Origin: a virus
Virus record (IMG/VR): IMGVR_UViG_3300035703_000294
Location: 1 to 32,884 of that record
Reading direction: 5' to 3' (one strand)
DNA: 32,884 nucleotides
Positions 23,331 to 30,058 of the stretch are shown here, in pieces. Positions within the stretch are counted from its first letter, which is position 1. Each line of letters opens with the position of its first letter. The notes beneath the pieces were generated by a model that saw only the letters and a list, made by a program, of their open reading frames with translations, was not told the origin of the DNA and made no database searches. The position numbers and the translations under genes are program-made.

Positions 23331-24226
23331 TGGGCATTTATCTCGGACAGATCGGAACGATTGAGCTGACGCGCAAATCAGCAGAAGGCGCCAAAGAATC
23401 GCTCGTCAATCCAAGCGATATAAACACCGAACGCGACCGTTTCAGCTTTGATTTTGAAGAGGGCACGCTACTAACAGGTGACCTGCTAGAAATCAGCACA
23501 ACAGACGGCACAAATTTAGATTTTGTTGCTGCAAGTGGCTGGGCTGACAATACCGTTTATCCAAGCGGCAACTGGTACGCATTTATTGACGAGCTAGGCG
23601 GCATCAAGCTTTACACCACGTTTGCCGACAGCCTAGAAGGCAGCACTGTAGGACTAGTGCCACTGGCGACTATTGCGCGAGATATCCCAATTCGCGTCGT
23701 TGTACGTGATCGTGACACGCGCATTTTGGGTGACGTTACCGAGTACGAACTCAACACAAACCGCGAAGTCGTTGATGTTTCTGTACTCGGAGATGAATAC
23801 CGCCAGCAGTACAGCAGCCTAATTACAGGCAGCGGCAGGCTTACCGCCCACTGGGACTACATCGCAAACACGGGCGAAGAATCAGTCAACTACTTAATGC
23901 AGCTGGTACTGCGCACCGAAGTTGGTTCTACTTTTCACGGCAAGTTTTACATTAAAGCCGCAGACACCACAGCCCAAACCGGGTCGTTTGCAGCAACGCA
24001 AATCAACGATGCCTTGTGGTGGGAATTTGATGCCTTAGTCACAAACGCAGCAGTCAGCTTCACGCCGGACAGCATCATTACGGCAGCGATTGATTTTGTC
24101 GCCACCGGACCCATAAAACTCCGGGCTCAAACCCAGCAAAAACGTTTCCTACTACAGGAAGACGACGGCAAGCTAGAACTGGAACAGGATCCTACGTCTT
24201 ACCTGCTGTTGGAAGAACTGGAGTAA
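23330..24226 (+). CDS. Tail-tube-fold protein with insertion domain (third copy)
   Basis: A 298-residue protein coupled by TAATG. The first 130 residues include an inserted beta domain with LLTGDLLEIS and YPSGNWYAFI, like the GDxVxF and YYVI module in the tube protein at 13039. Residues about 150-270 show the tube core (YELNTNREVVDVSVLGDEYR, QQYSSLITGSGRLTAHW, and later VSFTPDSIITAAIDFVATG). The C-terminus FLLQEDDGKLELEQDPTSYL followed by LLEELE is a Leu/Glu-rich tail of the type seen at ends of phage virion proteins. Function is likely structural at the distal tail. Confidence 0.68.
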   Translation: MGIYLGQIGTIELTRKSAEGAKESLVNPSDINTERDRFSFDFEEGTLLTGDLLEISTTDGTNLDFVAASGWADNTVYPSGNWYAFIDELGGIKLYTTFADSLEGSTVGLVPLATIARDIPIRVVVRDRDTRILGDVTEYELNTNREVVDVSVLGDEYRQQYSSLITGSGRLTAHWDYIANTGEESVNYLMQLVLRTEVGSTFHGKFYIKAADTTAQTGSFAATQINDALWWEFDALVTNAAVSFTPDSIITAAIDFVATGPIKLRAQTQQKRFLLQEDDGKLELEQDPTSYLLLEELE

Positions 24227-24230
24227 GACT

Positions 24231-24236
24231 TAGACT
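24231..24236 (+). promoter_or_regulatory. TAGACT -10 candidate
   Basis: TAGACT follows the TAA of the previous gene by 4 nt and precedes the ATG at 24272 by 35 nt, marking the likely start of the fibre operon. Confidence 0.38.
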
Positions 24237-24271
24237 CGGTGTAACTGTAACCGCCACGCGAGCACTGGGGC

Positions 24272-25945
24272 ATGGCCGACCTACGCATCAGCGAACTTGC
24301 CGCACTTGCCGGTGGCGACCTAGCAGCAGGCGACTTGCTTGCGGTTGTTGATAACAGTGCTAGCGAAACCAAAAAGATCACGGTGGTGGATCTGGTGGGT
24401 AATGCCACCACACTGATTGCCGATGCAACGATTCCAAGCGCCAAGATCCTGTTTGGTGCCAACACAATCAGTGGCGATGCACTTGAGGATGCCAGCGTCA
24501 ATACCGGTGAGTTAGTAGACAATGCCGTCACTGCCGCCAAACTTGCCGACGAATCCACCGTTGACCTTGTAACGACACTGCCAGCCAGCGGTGCCTTTGT
24601 TGGTCAGATCGCGCTGGACACTGACGACGACAAGATCTACTGCTGGAACGGATCTAGTTGGATCAGCGTCAAAGCCGCTGGCAGCATCAATACCGTCATC
24701 GGTGACACCGCTGGCATCGTCAACCTCAGTGTTGCCACATCCGGCGATCAGGTCACGATCACAACTTCACTGGATAACACCAGTGCAGCCGGTCAATTCC
24801 TTGCTGGTCCTAGTGGTGGAGCGGGCGCCGTTAGTTACCGCACAATCGCTGCTGCGGACCTTCCCACCGCGACGACCACAGACAAAGGGGCGGTCATCGT
24901 CAATGGAAATGGACTCACGCTTAGCGGTAGCACTATCCAAATTGACAACACTGTTGCTGCAAATACCTCTGATTACTTTGTTGTTCAATACAACTCAAAG
25001 GGGCTTGTCACTGGCGGCAGGGACATTGTTGGCGGTGACTTGCCTCCCGCTGCTGATGGTGTTCTTGGTGCCGTATTTCCAGGTACAGGTTTAAGCGTTG
25101 CGCTGTCCGGCGCATTGAATCACACCAATGTGGTCGACGCCGGTACGTACACAAAAGTTACCGTCGATTCGCAAGGTCACGTCTCGCTCGGCGGGACTTT
25201 AATCGCAGCAGATATTCCAGAACTTGACGCCAGCAAAATTACAAGCGGCACGTTTAGTTCTGTTCGGCTAGCTGATAACAGTGTTACAGCGCAGCAGTTG
25301 GCCGATTACGGCATCGCGCAAATTAGTAGCACACAACCTGTCCCCGAGTTTGCCGGTCAGCTGTGGATTAACCCGACTGACCGCACAGCTTATGTGTGGG
25401 TCGGTCAGGTATCCCCAGTTCAGGGTTATTACCTGCCTCTGAATAACGAATTTGGCGCGCAGGCTAACTTGCGTTTTGGCGGTACATATAACGCCAACAC
25501 CAATACAATCGCAAGCCTTAACACCTACGGCGCGTCAGCGGGATTAACTGTTGGGTCTGCGTTGGTTGCGCCAACGGCAGCTAGTTCCGGTTTGTATTTA
25601 TTGGTTACAACGGCTGGTACAGGCACGTCACCCGCGCCTGCCGTGTCACTAGACGTCGGCGACTGGATCCTTAGTCCCGGATCTGGCACGGCATGGACAC
25701 ACGTAAACCTTGTTGGCGCAGGTATCAGCGTCATTGACGCAGACGACGTTACGTTTAACGGTGCCGCTCTAAGCCCCGCAATGACTGGCGTGGCCGACGC
25801 TGGAGCCGCACTGACAACTTTATGGGGTCGCAGTCAGATCGCAACAACTGTCAACCTCGGCATTGTCTTGGAGAGCACGGAAATCACAGTCGATAACAGC
25901 ACTGGAGCAATGGCAGTTGGAGTGGTTGATGAAGGCACCTACTAA
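24272..25945 (+). CDS. Tail fibre protein
   Basis: A 557-residue protein, low-complexity and rich in Gly, Ala, Thr, Ser and Val. It opens with LRISELAALAGGDLAAGDLL and AVVDNSASETKKI, a start common in phage fibre proteins that attach to the baseplate. Repeated motifs such as NTGELVDNAVTAAKLAD and ADNSVTAQQLADYG suggest beta-helical or trimeric shaft repeats. It ends with GVVDEGTY, the same tail as the collagen-like protein at 7784. Its stop overlaps the ATG of a 52-residue gene. Confidence 0.8.
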   Translation: MADLRISELAALAGGDLAAGDLLAVVDNSASETKKITVVDLVGNATTLIADATIPSAKILFGANTISGDALEDASVNTGELVDNAVTAAKLADESTVDLVTTLPASGAFVGQIALDTDDDKIYCWNGSSWISVKAAGSINTVIGDTAGIVNLSVATSGDQVTITTSLDNTSAAGQFLAGPSGGAGAVSYRTIAAADLPTATTTDKGAVIVNGNGLTLSGSTIQIDNTVAANTSDYFVVQYNSKGLVTGGRDIVGGDLPPAADGVLGAVFPGTGLSVALSGALNHTNVVDAGTYTKVTVDSQGHVSLGGTLIAADIPELDASKITSGTFSSVRLADNSVTAQQLADYGIAQISSTQPVPEFAGQLWINPTDRTAYVWVGQVSPVQGYYLPLNNEFGAQANLRFGGTYNANTNTIASLNTYGASAGLTVGSALVAPTAASSGLYLLVTTAGTGTSPAPAVSLDVGDWILSPGSGTAWTHVNLVGAGISVIDADDVTFNGAALSPAMTGVADAGAALTTLWGRSQIATTVNLGIVLESTEITVDNSTGAMAVGVVDEGTY

Positions 25946-26103
25946 TGTCTGGCTTCAATTACAACGGCGAGAACCTACCCCGCAGTGGGGTTATAGGTGA
26001 ACTGCTAGTCAAAGTCAGCAATGCCGACTATTACGTCCAGTACAAAAGCTTGAGCGAAATCATCGAAGAGTACGACGTCGTTATCGACGAAGGTGAATAC
26101 TAG
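25945..26103 (+). CDS. Small fibre-associated protein
   Basis: A 52-residue ORF coupled to the fibre gene by TAATG. It starts MSGFNYNGENLPRSGVIGEL and ends EEYDVVIDEGEY. The terminal DEGEY matches DEGTY at the ends of the 7784 and 24272 products, so it may be a fibre-tip or assembly partner. It is acidic, with no membrane segment. Its TAG forms the first three bases of the TAGACT box for the next gene. Confidence 0.62.
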   Translation: MSGFNYNGENLPRSGVIGELLVKVSNADYYVQYKSLSEIIEEYDVVIDEGEY

Positions 26104-26106
26104 ACT
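26101..26106 (+). promoter_or_regulatory. TAGACT -10 candidate overlapping a stop codon
   Basis: TAGACT at 26101-26106 includes the TAG stop of the 52-residue gene and lies 34 nt before the ATG at 26141, which has its own GGGAG Shine-Dalgarno at 26129-26133. Confidence 0.38.
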
Positions 26107-26140
26107 GAGCCAGTAACGCCGTCCCATCGGGAGTTAAGGC

Positions 26141-28201
26141 ATGGCTACGTATCAGCACATCCGCAGCAGCACTGCGCATAAGCGTCCGACGACGAGCATC
26201 GCTGACGGTCAGCTTGCAATTAACACGAATACTGCAAGCCCCGGTCTGTTTTTCAAGGATTCCGCTGGTACGGGCATTGTCAAGGTGGGTCCGGTGCATG
26301 TAGGCACCACGGCACCAAACTCAAGCCCCGCAGTAGGCGGCAGCAGCGGCAACTATCTAGGTGAGCAGTGGCTTGATACCAGCGTCAGCCCGGCGCAGAT
26401 GAAAGTCTGGAACGGCAGCGCCTGGGTTGGCATTGTTGCTGATGAGCTACCTGTATCCAAGCTGCAGGATGGCGCCGCTCGCCAGCTGATCCAAACCGAT
26501 GCCGCTGGTACTGGTGTTGAGTGGACTAGCAATATTGATGTACCTGGCACGCTGGACGTAACCAGCACTGCAACATTCGACAGCATTGCACAGCACCCAT
26601 TGGGTACTGCTGGTGCGCCAACAATTACATTTACCGGCGACAATAATACCGGCCTGTACAGCCCCGGCGCGGATCAGCTGGCGCTGGCAACGGGTGGCAC
26701 TGGGCGGTTGTTTGTTGATGCGAGTGGGCGGGTGGGCGTGGGGACTTCGTCCCCTCAGACCTTGTTAAATCTCCGCGCAGCAAGCGGAAATGCAATCCTC
26801 AGACTTGAAAATAGCAACACAGCGGTTGGAGTTGGTGAAGCACTAGGCGCTGTTGAATGGTATTCAAACGATTCCTCAACCGGCGGCACTGCAGTAGCGG
26901 GAAAGATCAACGTTGTTGATGAAAACGGGTTTGGCACTGCCTATGGAATGGGCTTTTATACCGGCGTTGCTTCTGGCGGCAGCTACGCTCTAGCTGAGAG
27001 AGTCAGAATTGATGAGCTAGGCCGTGTAGGCATAGGGACCAGCTCAGTTAACACTACATTAGAAGTCCTCAATTCCTCAACTCCAATTATTCGAGTTGGT
27101 GACGGTTTGCGCCACGTTGAACTACGTGGCGGTTCTACTACGCAAAACGCTTCTGTCGGTACTAATTATGCTGGCGCATTTGAGATTATTCAAAATGGTA
27201 GCGCCGCAATTACTATTGACACTTCAAAACGTGTAGGGATTGGCACTACTGCGCCCCTGGCAAAGCTGCATGTTAACAATGGCACAAATGAAAACATTCA
27301 TTTTACAACCGGTGGCAGTGGAGACCAGAGAATTTCAGCAATCAACGATGCAAACAACGCAACAGTCCAATTAAGTCTTCAAGGGTCACCTTTACTGTTT
27401 AGAGGATCAGGAGGAAGCGAAGTAGGCAGGTGGGATACGTCAGGTCGTTTTTTAGTTGGTACGTCTTCGAGCCCTAGCGCGGGTCAAGGTCAATACGCAC
27501 GCATTGTTGCTCAAGGTTATACAGGAGGAGCGACAGGTGGTGGATACATTTCCTTGCAACGAGGCGAGGCAGCGACTGCAATTACTGCCGAAGAAGAATT
27601 AGGGCTAATTAACTTTGGAGACAGTGCTGGTAATACCTTTGGCACCATTGCGTGTCGAGCAGATGCAACTGCCGGAGCAGGTGACTACCCAGGCAGGCTG
27701 GCGTTCTCCACTACTGCGGATGGGGCAAGTTCTCCGACGGAGCGGCTGAGGATTACAAGTGCTGGAGCGGTAACTTTTTCAAACGGCTCGATTGTTATCA
27801 ACGGGACTGCAATAGCATCTGGTGCTGGCAATAGCACACTCAAATGGAACACATCAACAGGCATTGTTACATACGACACGTCAAGCAGGCTTGTAAAAGA
27901 AAATATCGTTGATTGCCCTTACGGTATTGATGCGCTAAAGCAGCTACAGCCACGCAAATACTTCCGAACCGATGACCAGCGTGAAGAAATTGGTTTCATT
28001 GCAGATGAGATGATTCAGGTGATACCTGAGTTTGTTCCCATCGGTCCAAAATCCGTAATTACAAAAGACGAGAAGGATACAGAGCAGATTCCAATTGGCG
28101 TCAACTACGAGAAGCTGACAGCAGTTCTTGCCAAAGCACTGCAAGAAGCTGTTACCAAGATCGAAAGTCTTGAGGCTCGCTTAACTGCGGCAGGCATCTA
28201 A
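26141..28201 (+). CDS. Tail fibre with C-terminal S74 chaperone domain
   Basis: A 686-residue fibre. The N-terminus QHIRSSTAHKRPTTSIADGQ is a common attachment start of fibres. The middle carries repeats of the GRVGIGT(S/T) type (residues 196-380, four or more copies), typical of trimeric beta-helix shafts. The last 106 residues are an intramolecular chaperone/auto-protease of peptidase family S74: SSRLVKENI at 581-589 with the predicted cleavage Ser (581/582) and Lys586, then EEIGFIADEM and a C-terminal coiled coil. After trimer folding the chaperone cuts itself off. It is probably the main receptor-binding fibre. Confidence 0.9.
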   Translation: MATYQHIRSSTAHKRPTTSIADGQLAINTNTASPGLFFKDSAGTGIVKVGPVHVGTTAPNSSPAVGGSSGNYLGEQWLDTSVSPAQMKVWNGSAWVGIVADELPVSKLQDGAARQLIQTDAAGTGVEWTSNIDVPGTLDVTSTATFDSIAQHPLGTAGAPTITFTGDNNTGLYSPGADQLALATGGTGRLFVDASGRVGVGTSSPQTLLNLRAASGNAILRLENSNTAVGVGEALGAVEWYSNDSSTGGTAVAGKINVVDENGFGTAYGMGFYTGVASGGSYALAERVRIDELGRVGIGTSSVNTTLEVLNSSTPIIRVGDGLRHVELRGGSTTQNASVGTNYAGAFEIIQNGSAAITIDTSKRVGIGTTAPLAKLHVNNGTNENIHFTTGGSGDQRISAINDANNATVQLSLQGSPLLFRGSGGSEVGRWDTSGRFLVGTSSSPSAGQGQYARIVAQGYTGGATGGGYISLQRGEAATAITAEEELGLINFGDSAGNTFGTIACRADATAGAGDYPGRLAFSTTADGASSPTERLRITSAGAVTFSNGSIVINGTAIASGAGNSTLKWNTSTGIVTYDTSSRLVKENIVDCPYGIDALKQLQPRKYFRTDDQREEIGFIADEMIQVIPEFVPIGPKSVITKDEKDTEQIPIGVNYEKLTAVLAKALQEAVTKIESLEARLTAAGI

Positions 28202-28285
28202 GTCCCCTTCTCTAATCGTGCGGGCAACCGGCACTTCCCAACAGGTTGCAACCCTACTAACCTGCTACTGAACACGGTTTTTACC

Positions 28286-28597
28286 ATGGCCACCACCTTT
28301 ACGTGGGGTATCAACACCCTGGAGCGCGAGACCGACGACGGTTTCGTGTTTACCGCTCACTACACCGTGGATGCCAATGACGGCACCTACTCCAGCGGCG
28401 CCTATGGCAGCGTGGGTTTCGAGCGCCCCGACAACCTCATCCCTTACAACCAACTTACGGAAGAGACCGTAATCGGCTGGGTCAAGGAAGCTCTCGGTGG
28501 TGACGAAAAAGTTGCCGAAATCGAGGCTGCTTTGCAGGAACAGCTCGATCAACAACGCAATCCCACCAAAGCCGCCGGCGTCCCTTGGGCCTCCTGA
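28286..28597 (+). CDS. DUF7936-like protein
   Basis: A 103-residue acidic protein. FTWGINTLERETDDGFVFTA and a YGSVGFERPDNLIPYNQLTE stretch resemble the DUF7936 type as I remember it, found in aquatic phages near structural genes. The second half is an amphipathic helix ending GVPWAS. Function is unknown. Codon use is C-ending, like the abundant capsid proteins, so it may be made in quantity. Upstream is an 84-nt gap with an imperfect inverted repeat (GCAACC/GGTTGC, 28224-28249). Confidence 0.78.
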   Translation: MATTFTWGINTLERETDDGFVFTAHYTVDANDGTYSSGAYGSVGFERPDNLIPYNQLTEETVIGWVKEALGGDEKVAEIEAALQEQLDQQRNPTKAAGVPWAS

Positions 28598-28692
28598 TTA
28601 CAGGACTGGCACTGCTGCTAGCCATCGCCATGCTTGGAATGATGGTCTGGCAGTGGTGCCACACCTCCGACTGGCAAGATCGCTACTGGTGA
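28585..28692 (+). CDS. Tiny membrane protein (holin-like candidate)
   Basis: A 35-residue ORF with a TTG start at 28585, overlapping the previous gene by 13 nt. Residues 1-23 form one transmembrane helix (LGLLITGLALLLAIAMLGMM), followed by a Trp-rich tail VWQWCHTSDWQDRYW. The length and charge-free N-terminus fit a small membrane protein such as a pinholin or accessory. There is no clear ribosome site, and an ATG at 28630 gives a much shorter product. It ends 1 nt before the next ATG, which supports coupling. Confidence 0.45.
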   Translation: MGLLITGLALLLAIAMLGMMVWQWCHTSDWQDRYW

Positions 28693-28693
28693 C

Positions 28694-28828
28694 ATGGCAG
28701 CTAAGTCAAAGACAGCCTTGGGACGCGTCGAGCACCAGCCCGGCAAACCCAAGAAAACGCGCCAAGGGCAAGGACAAAACAGCCTGCCTAATCACGGGCG
28801 TAAAAAGCTAAGGGGTCAAGGGCGCTAA
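28694..28828 (+). CDS. Tiny basic protein
   Basis: A 44-residue protein with almost no hydrophobic residues, rich in Lys, Arg, Gln and Gly: SKTALGRVEHQPGKPKKTRQ followed by GQGQNSLPNHGRKK and a basic end. I remember similar small basic proteins near the lysis genes of cyanophages; their role is unknown. Such composition suggests binding to nucleic acid or a virion surface. It starts 1 nt after the preceding stop and is followed by a gap containing TATAAA at 28831-28836, a possible -10 for the next gene. Confidence 0.68.
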   Translation: MAAKSKTALGRVEHQPGKPKKTRQGQGQNSLPNHGRKKLRGQGR

Positions 28829-28859
28829 CCTATAAAAAAGGTCGGCAGTATGCCTTGCA

Positions 28860-29111
28860 ATGGATCACTGTGACGAGGCACCGATTACTGCCAAGCCCCC
28901 CGACAACCCCTTTAACCAGGTCGTGCCAGCCCTGCTGACTGCTGCAGTCGTAGGTCTGGCCGGCCTTTTTATGCAAGTCGCCAAGCTGGATCAGTCCGTC
29001 AGCACCGTGGCCGCCGACATCCAAGAACTCAAGAACGACTCAAAAGAAAGGCTTAGTGATCTCGAAAGCAGAGTCCGCCATATTGAAATGACTGTCGGCA
29101 CTAAAAAATGA
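28860..29111 (+). CDS. Membrane-anchored coiled-coil protein, holin-like
   Basis: An 83-residue protein: short acidic cytoplasmic N-terminus, one transmembrane segment (about 22-41, VPALLTAAVVGLAGLFMQVA), then a heptad-type helix to the C-terminus (LDQSVSTVAADIQELKNDSK, then ERLSDLESRVRHIEM). The reverse layout (coil then membrane helix) is known for XhlA-type lysis proteins. The position before the endolysin suggests a holin, antiholin or spanin, but only one membrane segment is visible. Its stop overlaps the next start in ATGA. Confidence 0.65.
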   Translation: MDHCDEAPITAKPPDNPFNQVVPALLTAAVVGLAGLFMQVAKLDQSVSTVAADIQELKNDSKERLSDLESRVRHIEMTVGTKK

Positions 29112-29290
29112 GCGTCGTCCACAGCACTGACTACGGCAACGGCTACGTCCTCGATCAGCTGGAGAATGAACGGGGCGAACTGTACTACCGCGCCTGCAAG
29201 GGCAGCATCTGCCGTTACGCTGAAGACCACTACATCGCAATGATGTATTTAGAAGGCATGGGCTGGGACCCTAAAGCAGACCCCCAGTGA
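29108..29290 (+). CDS. Small hypothetical protein
   Basis: A 60-residue protein coupled by ATGA to its upstream neighbour. It is Tyr-rich and acidic (STDYGNGYVLDQLENERGEL, YYRAC, then CRYAEDHYIAMMYLEGMGWD), with two Cys five residues apart. There is no membrane segment. No family is recognised. Its last 20 nt overlap the end of the convergent HNH gene, and no terminator lies between. Confidence 0.58.
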   Translation: MSVVHSTDYGNGYVLDQLENERGELYYRACKGSICRYAEDHYIAMMYLEGMGWDPKADPQ

Positions 29291-29606
29291 TCCACTGCAC
29301 AATCGCATCCTCCCGATGCGGTTCCCAAAACGGCTGGTTTCTGTACCACTCAATCCAGTCCTCCGCCGACTTCGAGATATTGCAGCCAAAACAGCAGGCC
29401 ACAAGGTTTTGCTGGTGCGTATGACCCCCACGAATTTTGGGATGCACGTGATCCAGCGTCGCAGAACGCCCCAAATCCGCATCACAGTAGGCGCACTTAT
29501 TGCGCCAATGATTAAGGATTGATTGCCGAAAACGCGCCTTTGCTTCTTTTTTGTTTAAGTATTCGCCATCTTCGATGCGATGGTCCATACCCAGCAGTGG
29601 CTCCAC
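29271..29606 (-). CDS. HNH endonuclease
   Basis: A 111-residue protein (an ATG at 29588 would give 105). It has a classical zinc-stabilised HNH: Cys38-x-x-Cys41 (CAYC), Asp52-His53 (LDHVHP), Asn67 (QQNLV) and Cys72-x-x-Cys75 followed by Asn76 (CFGCN). It would nick or cut DNA with a divalent metal. The gene points against its neighbours and its end overlaps the convergent gene by 20 nt. A free-standing (homing-type) nuclease is likely; a packaging-associated HNH would normally sit next to the terminase, which is far away here. Confidence 0.85.
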   Translation of the reverse strand: MEPLLGMDHRIEDGEYLNKKEAKARFRQSILNHWRNKCAYCDADLGRSATLDHVHPKIRGGHTHQQNLVACCFGCNISKSAEDWIEWYRNQPFWEPHREDAIVQWITGGLL

Positions 29607-29659
29607 AGAATGTAGCGGTAGAAACTATTACGTGCCCTGGTTCTCTTATCTAGTACAGC

Positions 29660-29665
29660 TAAACT
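29660..29665 (+). promoter_or_regulatory. TAAACT -10 candidate
   Basis: TAAACT lies in the 81-nt gap between the divergent HNH gene and the ATG at 29688, 22 nt from that start. It is the candidate promoter of the endolysin operon. Confidence 0.38.
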
Positions 29666-29687
29666 TTGGCAAGAATCCTTATTTGCC

Positions 29688-29828
29688 ATGGATTTCATCC
29701 AGCATCCAGCCTTCTGGATCGTGGTCGCCGCAGCTTCAGAGCTGATCGCCCTTTCCCCTCTCAAAGACAACAGCATCATCCAGCTGGTGTTCCACGCCCT
29801 TCGCGCCATCAAGGGAAAAAAGCTCTAG
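29688..29828 (+). CDS. Small membrane-type protein, zero-frame product
   Basis: A 46-residue ORF starting with ATG at 29688. A hydrophobic segment (about 5-22, HPAFWIVVAAASELIALS) is followed by SPLKDNSIIQLVFHALRAIK and a basic end GKKL. One short membrane helix plus an amphipathic helix fits a holin-like or membrane-associated accessory of the adjacent endolysin. Close to its stop it contains A AAA AAG in frame (29816-29822), and the -1 frame beyond is open for 78 codons, so this is probably the short form of a frameshifted pair. The family is not firmly recognised. Confidence 0.68.
   Translation: MDFIQHPAFWIVVAAASELIALSPLKDNSIIQLVFHALRAIKGKKL
29816..29822 (+). promoter_or_regulatory. Slippery heptamer A AAA AAG
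   Basis: Six A and a G in the zero-frame register A AAA AAG, the canonical bacterial -1 slip site at which both tRNA-Lys re-pair fully. It lies 3 nt before the zero-frame TAG (29826-29828). Confidence 0.65.
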
Positions 29829-30058
29829 GCAAAACTTGGGAGCAAGCTGTACGGGAGTGGTGGTTTGAGCTACTACTCCCAAGCAAGCTCGACCAAGCGG
29901 AAGCCGCTTGGCACGCAACGCAACCATCTGATCCAGAGCCTGTGATCGTGCATCACAAAATTGATGATCAGCTCCAAACCGGCGAAAGCCGCCTTCTGGG
30001 TGGCGCCATGAGTATCCACGCCCCTTGGTCCGATGGCAACCAACAAGATCCGCCTTAA
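29822..30058 (+). CDS. -1 frameshift extension of the 29688 gene
   Basis: After a -1 slip at 29816-29822 the frame continues for 78 residues to the TAA at 30056-30058, giving a 123-residue fusion with the 45 upstream residues. It reads ALGKTWEQAVREWWFELLLP, then SKLDQAEAAWHATQ and a Pro/Asp-rich, His-containing end. There is no ATG, GTG or TTG in this frame between the slip site and residue 41 (GTG at 29942), so a separate gene would lose the most protein-like part. The stretch would otherwise be an unexplained 200-nt gap. The last 26 nt overlap the endolysin start, indicating coupling. Function is unknown; a lysis regulator is a guess. Confidence 0.6.
   Translation, partial: ALGKTWEQAVREWWFELLLPSKLDQAEAAWHATQPSDPEPVIVHHKIDDQLQTGESRLLGGAMSIHAPWSDGNQQDPP
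29835..29883 (+). promoter_or_regulatory. Inverted repeat downstream of the slip site
   Basis: CTTGGGAG (29835-29842) and CTCCCAAG (29876-29883) are a perfect 8-bp inverted repeat with a 33-nt loop, starting 12 nt after the slippery heptamer. It could form a stimulatory hairpin or part of a pseudoknot; 12 nt is slightly longer than the usual spacing. Confidence 0.45.

Noticed and set aside
29666-30058. Single 130-aa ORF starting with TTG at 29666
   Set aside because: Its first 50 codons are a Ser/Arg/Pro-rich shadow of the 46-aa gene; only the part after 29822 looks coding, which fits a frameshift better than a TTG start.
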